Below, in pieces: positions 27,854 through 34,945 of a stretch of 64,000 nt of DNA (the first letter of the stretch is position 1; every line of letters starts with the position of its first letter). Both the position numbers and the translations under genes were made by a program. The notes under the pieces are model-generated. The model was not told where the DNA came from. It saw nothing but the letters and a program-made list of their open reading frames with translations, and did not search any database. This DNA is from Bernardetia sp. MNP-M8 (GTDB lineage: Bacteria > Bacteroidota > Bacteroidia > Cytophagales > Bernardetiaceae), in assembly GCF_037126285.1 (NCBI RefSeq), contig NZ_CP147012.1, forward strand, positions 682,001 to 746,000, written 5' to 3'.

Positions 27854-28762
27854 TTATTTTTCTTCAATCAAAACTCCCATTTTTCCCATTTGATAATCTC
27901 TCATAGCTTCCATAATCTGTGTTTGGGTATTCATTACAAAAGGTCCATGTTGTGTTATTTTTTCATTTATTGGTGTGCCACACAAAACTAAAAATTCTGC
28001 TTTTGCATCAATATCCATTTCTATATTTTCATTCTCTAACTCAAAAGCAATCAATTCTTTTTCCTCTACTTTTCCATATCCTTTTATTCTCATTTCTCCA
28101 CTCACAACATAAATCATAGCATTCATTTGCTTTGGAATAGATATAATTTGAGAACCTTTATTTTCTGCTTTGCTCCAAAGGATAAGTAATTCGCTTTCTG
28201 TTTTTATTTTGCCTTTCAGAGTTTTCAGTTTATTCTCTTCTATAATTTCATAATTTCCTGCAATAATTTTGTTTTGAATAGTTTTATCTAGTGACCAAAA
28301 GAAAGGAATTTCATTTTCAGGAATATATTGATAGCTAGGAGGTTGCATTTTTCTGTTTGCAGGAGAATTTATCCAAAGCTGAATAATTTCTTGTTTACCA
28401 TTTCTTTCTGCTAATTCTTTTGAAGGGCGTTCACTGTGTACAATTCCTGCACCTGCGTGCATCCATTGAACTTCGCCTTTTTTAGCAATTTGATTATTAC
28501 CACGACTGTCTCTGTGATGAACTTCGCCTTCAATAATAAATGTTACTGGACTAAAGCCTCTATGTGGGTGAGGATCAATACCTTGATGGATAGCTGGCGC
28601 ATCATCACGATACTCAAAACTGGCATGATGTAATAATAAAAAAGGATCTATTTGATTGATTCTTTGAGTAGGTAGGGCTTGTTTTAAAATAATCCCTCCC
28701 ATATTTATATCTACGGCAGGGATTACATATTTTACTTCTTTAATTGCTTTGGTTGTTGACAT
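27854..28762 (-). CDS. pirin family protein
   Basis: A 302-residue two-cupin protein of the pirin family. The N-terminal cupin carries the classic metal-binding region with DPHPHRGFSPVTFI and, after GEVHHRDSRG, the segment VQWMHAGAGIVHSE, including the histidines and glutamate that bind iron in known pirins. Some bacterial pirins are quercetin 2,3-dioxygenases or transcription cofactors; the role here is not determined. It begins only 7 bases after the YjdI gene, so the two are surely co-transcribed. Confidence 0.92.
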   Translation of the reverse strand: MSTTKAIKEVKYVIPAVDINMGGIILKQALPTQRINQIDPFLLLHHASFEYRDDAPAIHQGIDPHPHRGFSPVTFIIEGEVHHRDSRGNNQIAKKGEVQWMHAGAGIVHSERPSKELAERNGKQEIIQLWINSPANRKMQPPSYQYIPENEIPFFWSLDKTIQNKIIAGNYEIIEENKLKTLKGKIKTESELLILWSKAENKGSQIISIPKQMNAMIYVVSGEMRIKGYGKVEEKELIAFELENENIEMDIDAKAEFLVLCGTPINEKITQHGPFVMNTQTQIMEAMRDYQMGKMGVLIEEK

Positions 28763-28769
28763 TTTAAAT

Positions 28770-28985
28770 TTATTGATTGAGTTTATAGGTCAAAGCTCCA
28801 GACGGACATTTACTAATTTGAGCTTGTAATTCTGCTGTTGTAGCATTTTCTATAGTTATCCAAGGTTTTTCTTTTGGTTTATAAACATTGGGTAATGCTT
28901 TTACACATTCGGCAGCGTGTGTGCATTTATGAGCTTGCCAAATTATCGTCAGTTCTCCATTTGAATATTCTTTTTTATTACTCAT
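28770..28985 (-). CDS. YjdI-like (4Fe-4S) mono-cluster protein
   Basis: A 71-residue protein of the YjdI family (Fer4_19). The motifs KCTHAAECVKALPNV and ISKCPSGALTY give four cysteines including the CP pair, suited to binding one Fe-S cluster. The cluster type is inferred from the family. It is immediately upstream of pirin. Small, soluble, possibly an electron carrier. Confidence 0.85.
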   Translation of the reverse strand: MSNKKEYSNGELTIIWQAHKCTHAAECVKALPNVYKPKEKPWITIENATTAELQAQISKCPSGALTYKLNQ

Positions 28986-29028
28986 ACTACATTATTTGGG
29001 ATATAAAGTTTAAAAATTGTAGCTCAAA

Positions 29029-29059
29029 AAACCTATTTCCAAAAAAATAAAAATAGGTT
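29029..29059 (-). terminator. terminator downstream of the CBS gene
   Basis: AACCTATTT (about 29030-29038) pairs with AAATAGGTT (29051-29059). On the minus strand it is followed by T's and lies just beyond the CBS-protein stop codon. Confidence 0.65.
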
Positions 29060-29087
29060 GTTTTATAAATCCATGAGTGTATTTATT

Positions 29088-29555
29088 TTACCACGTTGTG
29101 GATTCTATAATATCAGCAGCTCTCAAAATATCTCTACGGCTAACCTGTCCTATTACTTTTCCTTGCTTATTAAGAACTGGAAAACGACGAATAGGTGTAT
29201 TCAAAAACGCTTGTGCAATATCCAAAACATCTTGATCTTCTGAAACTGTCTGTACGTTTCGTGTCATAAAGTCAGCTACTTTTCCCATACTTATAGGCTG
29301 ATTATGATAGGCTGAACCAATCATAACACGCAGACAATCCTTTTCAGAGATAATTCCTACTAGCTCTTGATTTTCATTGAGTACAGGTGCACCTGAAATT
29401 TTCTTTTCTAAAAAAATATTAATTACTTCTGAAACAGGTTGCTCTGGACTAAAAGTAATTAAGTTAGTTGCCATATAACGAGTTACTGAAGGATAAGCCT
29501 TAATAGATGCTAGTTTATCTTTGTCGCTTGCTGTATTTTTTGGTGTAAAATTCAT
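29088..29555 (-). CDS. two-CBS-domain protein
   Basis: A 155-residue protein composed of a CBS pair: the first domain spans about residues 24-85 (SEVINIFLEKKISGAPVLN, LVGIISEKDCLRVM), the second about 95-150 (VLDIAQAFLNTPIRRFPVLN, VIGQVSRRDILRAA). CBS pairs bind adenine nucleotides and act as energy sensors. There is no catalytic domain or membrane segment. It is a stand-alone gene, and the partner is unknown. Confidence 0.88.
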   Translation of the reverse strand: MNFTPKNTASDKDKLASIKAYPSVTRYMATNLITFSPEQPVSEVINIFLEKKISGAPVLNENQELVGIISEKDCLRVMIGSAYHNQPISMGKVADFMTRNVQTVSEDQDVLDIAQAFLNTPIRRFPVLNKQGKVIGQVSRRDILRAADIIESTTW

Positions 29556-30025
29556 AAGTCTGATTTGATGTTTAAGTTTGTGAAAAATAAAAAATTATTG
29601 TGAAGTTAATTTGGTTATATATTTTTGTAGTGTCTTTTCTTAGTTGATTAATTCTAATTAATTAACTCTATACTTAGATTATTAATGAGTAGAGAAAAAC
29701 AGCTTTTAACTTTTTCTATACCAATTTAACTTAAAAAAGTGATAATTCAAAATTTAATTTGGTTTAAATACCCAAACACACTCTTGAATTTTGATATACA
29801 CCTGTTTTACAAACTTTTATTTGAATTATTTTTTATAAAACACTATCGCTCTATTTGTAGTTTATACAATTACTTTAAATCATTTTTTAGAAAAATTAGG
29901 ATAAAATAAACCTATTTTTCATAATTGAATGCAACAAATTAAAAGCAAAGTTATTATCTTTGATAGTAATACTTTTATCTACATCAACAGATTCAGATTT
30001 ATATAAAAACTGCACTTTAAAAACT
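29556..30025. other. intergenic region between divergent genes
   Basis: 470 bases of AT-rich DNA between the minus-strand CBS gene and the plus-strand HlyD gene. A TATCTTTG (29955-29962) resembling the -7 element lies here, but no well-spaced TTG was found. It overlaps an alternative TTG start of the HlyD frame, which argues for the start at 30026. Confidence 0.4.
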
Positions 30026-31420
30026 ATGTTAGGAATTTCAAAAAACACAATGCCAGAAGGCGATAGATTATTTGAAGATTTTTATGTCTTCGAACTTCTC
30101 CAAACACCTCGTTATGGAAAAATAGTTGCTTATTGGTCGTTAGGAATTTTTATGGCAGGTATAGCATTTTTGTTTCTTCCTTGGCAGCAAAACATTGCAG
30201 GTTTTGGGCAGCTTACAGCACTTCGTCCAGAAGACCGACCTCAAAAAGTATATCCTGTTGTAGGTGGACGAATAGAAGCATGGCATATTCAAGAAGGGCA
30301 GTTTGTTAATGCAGGAGATACCATAGCTAGAATTTCAGAAGTAAAAGATTATTATTTTGATCCCAATCTAACAGACAGAATGGCAAGTCAGATAGATGCA
30401 CAAGGAGACGCAATCGGTTCTTTGGGAGATAAAGCAAGAGCATTAGACCAACAGATTGCAGCTGATCAAGCAGCTATGGAATTGGAAGTAAATCAGGCAA
30501 GAAACAAAGTAGAACAACTCAAATACAAAATTACGATAGATAGTGCTGATTTGGTAGCTATCGAAACACAATATCAAAATGCTATAAATCAGTATCAGCG
30601 TGAACAAGAATTATTTCAAAAAGGACTTACTTCCAAAACTGATTTAGAAAACAAAGAATTAAAAGCAAAAGAAGCAACAGCAAAACTCAATTCAGCACAA
30701 AATAAATTGGCTACCACACGTAATGAATATCTCAATACTGTTTTAGAGGTTTCATCAAAAAGAGCTTCTTATATGAGTAAAATTGCAAAAGCTATTTCAG
30801 ATAAAAGTTCTACTCTTGCTTATGTAAATGAAAATGAACAAAAACTAACCAAACTTCAAAACGAACTTACGAATGTAGAGGTCAGAAAGGCTAATTATAT
30901 TATTCGTGCTCCTCAGTCTGGCTATGTAGTTAAGTCTTTACTTACAGGAATTGGAGAAATTGTAAAAGAAGGACAAGCTCTTGTTACAATTATGCCTGAA
31001 AACCCACAACTTGCAGTAGAACTGTATGTTTCTGCAAATGATGTTCCTTTGCTTCAACGTGGAACACATGTCCGTTTGCAATTTGATGGTTGGCCTTCGC
31101 TGGTTTTTTCGGGTTGGGAATCAGCTACAGTAGGTACTTTTGGTGGAAAAATAGCAGTCATTGATTATATCAACACAAAAAATAAATATCGTGTTTTGGT
31201 TGTACCTGATACACAAGCTGAAGAAGATTGGCCTGCTGCTTTGCGTGTAGGAAGTGGTGTTTATGGTTGGGCAATGCTCAATGAAGTACCAATTTGGTAT
31301 GAGTTATGGCGACAACTCAATGCTTTTCCTCCTCTGCCTGTGGAGGGAAGTGATTATGGAAGTAAGGAAGATAAAGATAAAGTCGAACAGATGGAATATG
31401 ATTCTAAATTAAAAAGGTAA
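30026..31420 (+). CDS. HlyD family membrane fusion protein
   Basis: A 464-residue periplasmic adaptor of the HlyD/EmrA type. From the N-terminus: a short cytoplasmic part, one membrane helix at about residues 30-55 (SLGIFMAGIAFLFLP), a first lipoyl half (VYPVVGGRIEAWHIQEGQFV), a long coiled coil with many Gln/Lys/Glu residues, the second lipoyl half (YIIRAPQSGYVVKS) and a beta-barrel C-terminus. It would link an inner-membrane exporter to an outer-membrane channel. No ABC partner or TolC-type gene is adjacent. The ATG at 30026 is chosen over an upstream TTG. Confidence 0.88.
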   Translation: MLGISKNTMPEGDRLFEDFYVFELLQTPRYGKIVAYWSLGIFMAGIAFLFLPWQQNIAGFGQLTALRPEDRPQKVYPVVGGRIEAWHIQEGQFVNAGDTIARISEVKDYYFDPNLTDRMASQIDAQGDAIGSLGDKARALDQQIAADQAAMELEVNQARNKVEQLKYKITIDSADLVAIETQYQNAINQYQREQELFQKGLTSKTDLENKELKAKEATAKLNSAQNKLATTRNEYLNTVLEVSSKRASYMSKIAKAISDKSSTLAYVNENEQKLTKLQNELTNVEVRKANYIIRAPQSGYVVKSLLTGIGEIVKEGQALVTIMPENPQLAVELYVSANDVPLLQRGTHVRLQFDGWPSLVFSGWESATVGTFGGKIAVIDYINTKNKYRVLVVPDTQAEEDWPAALRVGSGVYGWAMLNEVPIWYELWRQLNAFPPLPVEGSDYGSKEDKDKVEQMEYDSKLKR

Positions 31421-31721
31421 AAATTAAAGGTTATCATGGTTATTGTTGTATAACAGTCTTCCAGACTGTTGAATTTGATAAAATACTGTTTTTGATGTTC
31501 AGACTGGAAGCCTGAACTACCTTAATACAAACTGTGATAAGGTTTATTATAAGCAAAAAAAATCAGTTGCTTAAAACAAAAAACCACATTCTTTTGTACA
31601 AGCAACAAATATTTGATAATAGAACTACATAATTTCGAATTTCACTATCAAAAAATTCGCAAAAAAATTGTAACTTGAGCCTTAAAAGAATCAATAAAAA
31701 ACAACCATAAATAATAAATAT
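31421..31721. other. intergenic region with palindromic repeats
   Basis: Contains AACAGTCT (31452-31459) TCC AGACTGTT (31463-31470), a perfect hairpin, and GTTCAG (31497-31502) with CTGAAC (31512-31517). A relative, AACAGACT with AGTCTGTT, is at 49857-49876. These look like a dispersed short palindrome family. No gene. Confidence 0.5.
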
Positions 31722-32879
31722 ATGTCAGTAGCGACACCTACACAAACAAATACAAATGAAACGCTTCAAATGATTGCCAAAATGGTACAAGATTTTGGAG
31801 AGCGTGCTATCACTCCAAACCGTAATAAATGGGACGACGACCAACATTTTCCTGTTGATGTAATGAAGGAATTAGGAAATTTGGGTTTAATGGGCGTTTT
31901 AGTTCCAGAAGAGTATGGAGGAAGTGGTTTTGGTTATCAAGAGTATGTAACTGCAATTTCAGAACTTGCCGTTATCGACCCTTCAATTGGTCTTTCAATG
32001 GCTGCTCACAATTCACTTTGTACAGGTCATATTTTACAGTTTGGAAACGAAGAACAAAAAAAGCGTTGGTTGCCAAAATTAGCAACAGCAGAATGGATTG
32101 GTGCATGGGGCTTGACAGAAGCCAACACAGGTTCGGATGCAGGAAATATGCGTACAACTGCTGTTCAAGATGGCGATTATTGGGTAATTAATGGAACAAA
32201 AAACTTTATTACTCATGGTAAAAGTGGCGATATTGCTGTTGTAATTGTTCGCACTGGAGAAATAGGCGATTCTCACGGAATGACTGCTTTTGTTATCGAA
32301 AAAACAACAGAAGGTTTTTCAGGTGGACGTAAAGAAGACAAATTAGGAATGCGTCTTTCTGAAACGGCTGAACTCGTTTTTGATAATTGTAGAGTTCATA
32401 AAGATAATATTTTGGGAAAAGTAGGCGAAGGATTTGTTCAGTCTTTAAAAGTATTAGATGGTGGACGTATTTCGATTGCTGCCCTTAGTTTGGGAATTGC
32501 AAAAGGTGCTTTACGTCATTCGATTGTTTATTCAAAAGAACGTGAGCAGTTCAATCAACCGATTGCAAACTTCCAAGCGATTGCGTTTAAATTAGCAGAA
32601 ATGGCTACTGATGTAGAAACTGCCGAACTTTTGACAAGACAAGCTGCTGATCTTAAAAATAAAGGAAAAAGTGTAAATAAAGAATCTGCAATGGCAAAAT
32701 ATGTAGCTTCTGAAGTGTGTGTAAAAGTAGCTTCTGAGGCTGTACAAATTTTTGGTGGATACGGATATACAAAAGATTTTCCAGTAGAAAAATATTACAG
32801 AGATTCTAAATTGTGTACGATTGGAGAAGGAACTTCTGAAATTCAGAAACTTGTTATTTCTAGAGCAATTTTGAAATAA
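31722..32879 (+). CDS. acyl-CoA dehydrogenase
   Basis: A 385-residue flavoprotein of the short/medium-chain acyl-CoA dehydrogenase family, catalysing the first oxidation of fatty-acid or branched-chain acyl-CoA degradation with FAD. Motifs are LVPEEYGGSGFG, AWGLTEANTGSDAGNMRT (substrate/FAD region), QIFGGYGYTKDFPVEKYYRD and IGEGTSEIQ at the C-terminus. The length is typical. The substrate class is not decided by these motifs. It is followed by a strong terminator. Confidence 0.94.
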   Translation: MSVATPTQTNTNETLQMIAKMVQDFGERAITPNRNKWDDDQHFPVDVMKELGNLGLMGVLVPEEYGGSGFGYQEYVTAISELAVIDPSIGLSMAAHNSLCTGHILQFGNEEQKKRWLPKLATAEWIGAWGLTEANTGSDAGNMRTTAVQDGDYWVINGTKNFITHGKSGDIAVVIVRTGEIGDSHGMTAFVIEKTTEGFSGGRKEDKLGMRLSETAELVFDNCRVHKDNILGKVGEGFVQSLKVLDGGRISIAALSLGIAKGALRHSIVYSKEREQFNQPIANFQAIAFKLAEMATDVETAELLTRQAADLKNKGKSVNKESAMAKYVASEVCVKVASEAVQIFGGYGYTKDFPVEKYYRDSKLCTIGEGTSEIQKLVISRAILK

Positions 32880-32902
32880 TTTTCAATTATATGCAAAAGC
32901 TG

Positions 32903-32938
32903 AAATCCATTCAAGAAAGATATTTTTTGAATGGATTT
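32903..32938 (+). terminator. terminator after the acyl-CoA dehydrogenase gene
   Basis: AAATCCATTCAAGAAA (32903-32918) pairs with a TTTTTTGAATGGATTT-like arm ending at 32938 with one G-U pair, then T's. Nearly the same hairpin recurs at 41056-41093. Confidence 0.85.
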
Positions 32939-33037
32939 TTTTATTTAAAAAAAGTAATGCAACCTTCTTTCAATTTTTAACTCTATTATGGTGTATTTTA
33001 TAAATTTTATTTCTATACTTCAGTACTTTACTACACT

Positions 33038-33886
33038 ATGAAAAATACTTTTTTTGCCCTCTCCATTTGTCTGCTATTTTTTTCATTTTCTTCGATTGCT
33101 CAAAATACTACTCAAGAAAAACCAATAGAAGTGCTTCTTTTCGGAACATTTCATTTTAATAATCCAGGTGCTGATGTTGCCAAAACCAAAAGTTTTGATA
33201 TTGAAAGCGAGAAAAGCCAAAAAGAGTTAGAAGAAATTTCTGAAAAAATCAAAGCCTATAATCCTTCAAAAATCTTTGTAGAATGGGAATACAACGAACA
33301 GGAACAACTAGATTCCTTGTATACTCTATATTTGGCAGGAACGTATTTTGATAATCCGAAACTCTCTAAATTTTATAAACAAAACGAAATTTTTCAACTT
33401 GCTTTTCGTGCAGCCAAAAAATTAGGACATAAAAAAGTATATGCAATGGATTACACAAATACAGATTTTCCTTTTGATAGTTTGATGCAAGTAGCGAAAG
33501 AAAATAATCAAACAGAGTTGCAAGAGGAAATTATGCAGGTAATTCAAGAATTTTCGACTGGTTTTGATGCTCAAATTGATGCTCAAAAATCGCTTAAAGA
33601 AATTCTCTATTACAATAATAGTCCTGCTTTACGTCAAAAGGACTTATCTCTTTATACTCAAATAATTACTAAAGTTGGAAATAAAGATAATTTTGTAGGA
33701 GCATATTTGGCTTCTGAATGGTACAGAAGAAATTTATATATGCTTTCTATTATGCAAAAACAAATTACAAAAGAAGATGAAAAAGTTATGATTTTGTTAG
33801 GCTCAAGTCATGTAGCACTTATCAATGAAATTATTTCAGCGCATTCAAATTTAAAAGGAATTGAATTGCAAGAAGTTTTAGACTAA
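33038..33886 (+). CDS. DUF5694 family secreted protein
   Basis: A 282-residue exported protein with a signal peptide ending FSSIAQ. It matches the DUF5694/TraB-like pattern: VLLFGTFHFNNPGAD near the start, FVEWEYN, VYAMDYTNTDFPFD, and MILLGSSHVALINEII near the end. The histidines in GTFHF and GSSHV and the acidic FVEWE positions resemble a TraB-like metal or active site, but no activity is known to me. The last codons (ELQEVLD and stop) recur in a degraded copy at 40966-41028. Confidence 0.78.
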   Translation: MKNTFFALSICLLFFSFSSIAQNTTQEKPIEVLLFGTFHFNNPGADVAKTKSFDIESEKSQKELEEISEKIKAYNPSKIFVEWEYNEQEQLDSLYTLYLAGTYFDNPKLSKFYKQNEIFQLAFRAAKKLGHKKVYAMDYTNTDFPFDSLMQVAKENNQTELQEEIMQVIQEFSTGFDAQIDAQKSLKEILYYNNSPALRQKDLSLYTQIITKVGNKDNFVGAYLASEWYRRNLYMLSIMQKQITKEDEKVMILLGSSHVALINEIISAHSNLKGIELQEVLD

Positions 33887-33889
33887 AAA
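33863..33889. repeat. left copy of the direct repeat bounding the 7-kb segment
   Basis: The last bases of the DUF5694 gene plus its stop and a few downstream A's match 41005-41031 in 26 of 27 positions. See the finding on the bounded segment. Confidence 0.75.
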
Positions 33890-34352
33890 TAGAATTCTAT
33901 TCCTAAATTAGAATCTGTGTAATATTTCAAATATCGTGAAAACAAAAAAAAGTATCTTCTAAATATCTAATAATACAAGCAAGTTGATTTTTGGATTGTA
34001 TATAAAAAAAACTGTCCAACTCTATTCTACTTTTGCCCAAAAACACACAAAATCCTAATAATCAGTCTTTTTATTAACTCTTTAAAGTAAAGAAAATTTT
34101 TTGTAAATATTAAATTTTGTTAATTTTTAAAAACAATAGTGATAAGATTTTATAAAACGCTATATTTGAAATATTAATTAATAACACTAATTATTATAAT
34201 TAATTAATAAAACATCCTTATAGTGCAATAATGGTTTTGATTAAACTATCAAATACCAAAGGAAAAATACTTTTTCATAAACTCATATTTGCATTACATT
34301 TCAATTACACATAGTTAAATCTGATTTAATTTTGATTTACTAAAGTGTATGA
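33890..34352. other. intergenic region upstream of the riboswitch
   Basis: About 460 bases of AT-rich DNA. It must hold the riboswitch promoter, but no clean TTG/TAnnTTTG pair was found. No ORF is supported. Confidence 0.4.
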
Positions 34353-34460
34353 GATTTATAAAGAAGTACAGAGAGAACAGGCTCAATGATGTACTGGCAA
34401 CCTGCCATTATTTTAGTATAAATTAATACTATAAGCAAGGTGCTAATTCCTGCCTAAATC
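34353..34460 (+). promoter_or_regulatory. SAM-I (S-box) riboswitch aptamer
   Basis: An S-adenosylmethionine riboswitch. P1 is GATTTA (34353-34358) with TAAATC (34455-34460). P2 is GTACA (34366-34370) with TGTAC (34390-34394). It is interrupted by a kink-turn GA / AATGA and continued by GAG (34373-34375) with CTC (34382-34384). The P2 loop CAGG (34378-34381) can pair with CCTG (34401-34404), the known pseudoknot. GGCAACC and CAAGGTGCTAATTCC (from 34436) are hallmark S-box sequences. P3 includes TAGTAT/ATACTA at 34414-34431. Just downstream, CCTAAAT (34453-34459) can pair with ATTTAGG (34494-34500), competing with P1. No methionine gene follows. Confidence 0.85.
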
Positions 34461-34469
34461 AAATTTTTT

Positions 34470-34492
34470 CTTTTTGAATTTTATTCAAAAAG
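34470..34492 (+). promoter_or_regulatory. hairpin in the riboswitch expression platform
   Basis: CTTTTTGAAT (34470-34479) pairs with ATTCAAAAAG (34483-34492). It sits inside a longer alternative stem closed by CCTAAAT/ATTTAGG. No T tract follows, so simple termination is not evident. Confidence 0.5.
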
Positions 34493-34521
34493 AATTTAGG
34501 ACATATAAATTCATAACCATC

Positions 34522-34674
34522 ATGTTCATACAGACTCTACCAAGCTTAACATTTGAGCAAACAGCCAACTCAACATCATCTCATTTACAGGCAACTTTTA
34601 TTACGTTACTTTCTGCTGATTATTCTTTTGTACAAACCATTTCTAAGGTTATGTGCTGGTGTTGTTGCTGTTAA
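34522..34674 (+). CDS. short ORF ending in a cysteine cluster, possible leader peptide
   Basis: A 50-codon ORF starting at ATG 34522, about 60 bases after the SAM-I aptamer. The last six residues before the stop are Cys-Trp-Cys-Cys-Cys-Cys. The rest is rich in Ser/Thr and has no signal peptide or domain. A run of scarce-residue codons at the end of a short ORF behind a sulfur riboswitch suggests a leader peptide that senses cysteine supply by ribosome stalling; this is inference. The TTG-started longer version from 34474 overlaps the riboswitch hairpin and is not used. It could also be a chance ORF. Confidence 0.5.
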   Translation: MFIQTLPSLTFEQTANSTSSHLQATFITLLSADYSFVQTISKVMCWCCCC

Positions 34675-34945
34675 TTTTACTCACTAGGTTCTATTATTTC
34701 CATTATTTTTTATTTTTCCTAAAAGAAGAATAGGTGTTTTGTATTCCTACAAAAATAAAAAGTCCTAATTAATATTTTTATAATACAAAATTTAGTTTAT
34801 AAATAATTGTGCCTACATCTTTTATAATCAATAAAAAAATATTATTTCCATAACTAAATGAAATGTAAAGAAAAAATCATGTTATATAATTCATTTTTTT
34901 CACCCGTATTCTTATAAGAATACTTTAAGCTCCTATACAAATATT
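34675..34945. other. intergenic region before the first T9SS gene
   Basis: Contains a small TTTTGTA (34737-34743) / TACAAAA (34748-34754) hairpin and a perfect palindrome GTATTCTTATAAGAATAC at 34906-34923, 23 bases before the next ATG. The latter could be an operator or a start-proximal hairpin. No sulfur-metabolism gene is present. Confidence 0.45.

Noticed and set aside
34474-34674. 66-codon ORF starting at a TTG over the riboswitch hairpin
   Set aside because: The part before ATG 34522 overlaps the riboswitch expression platform and has no protein-like character; only the ATG-started 50-codon version is kept.
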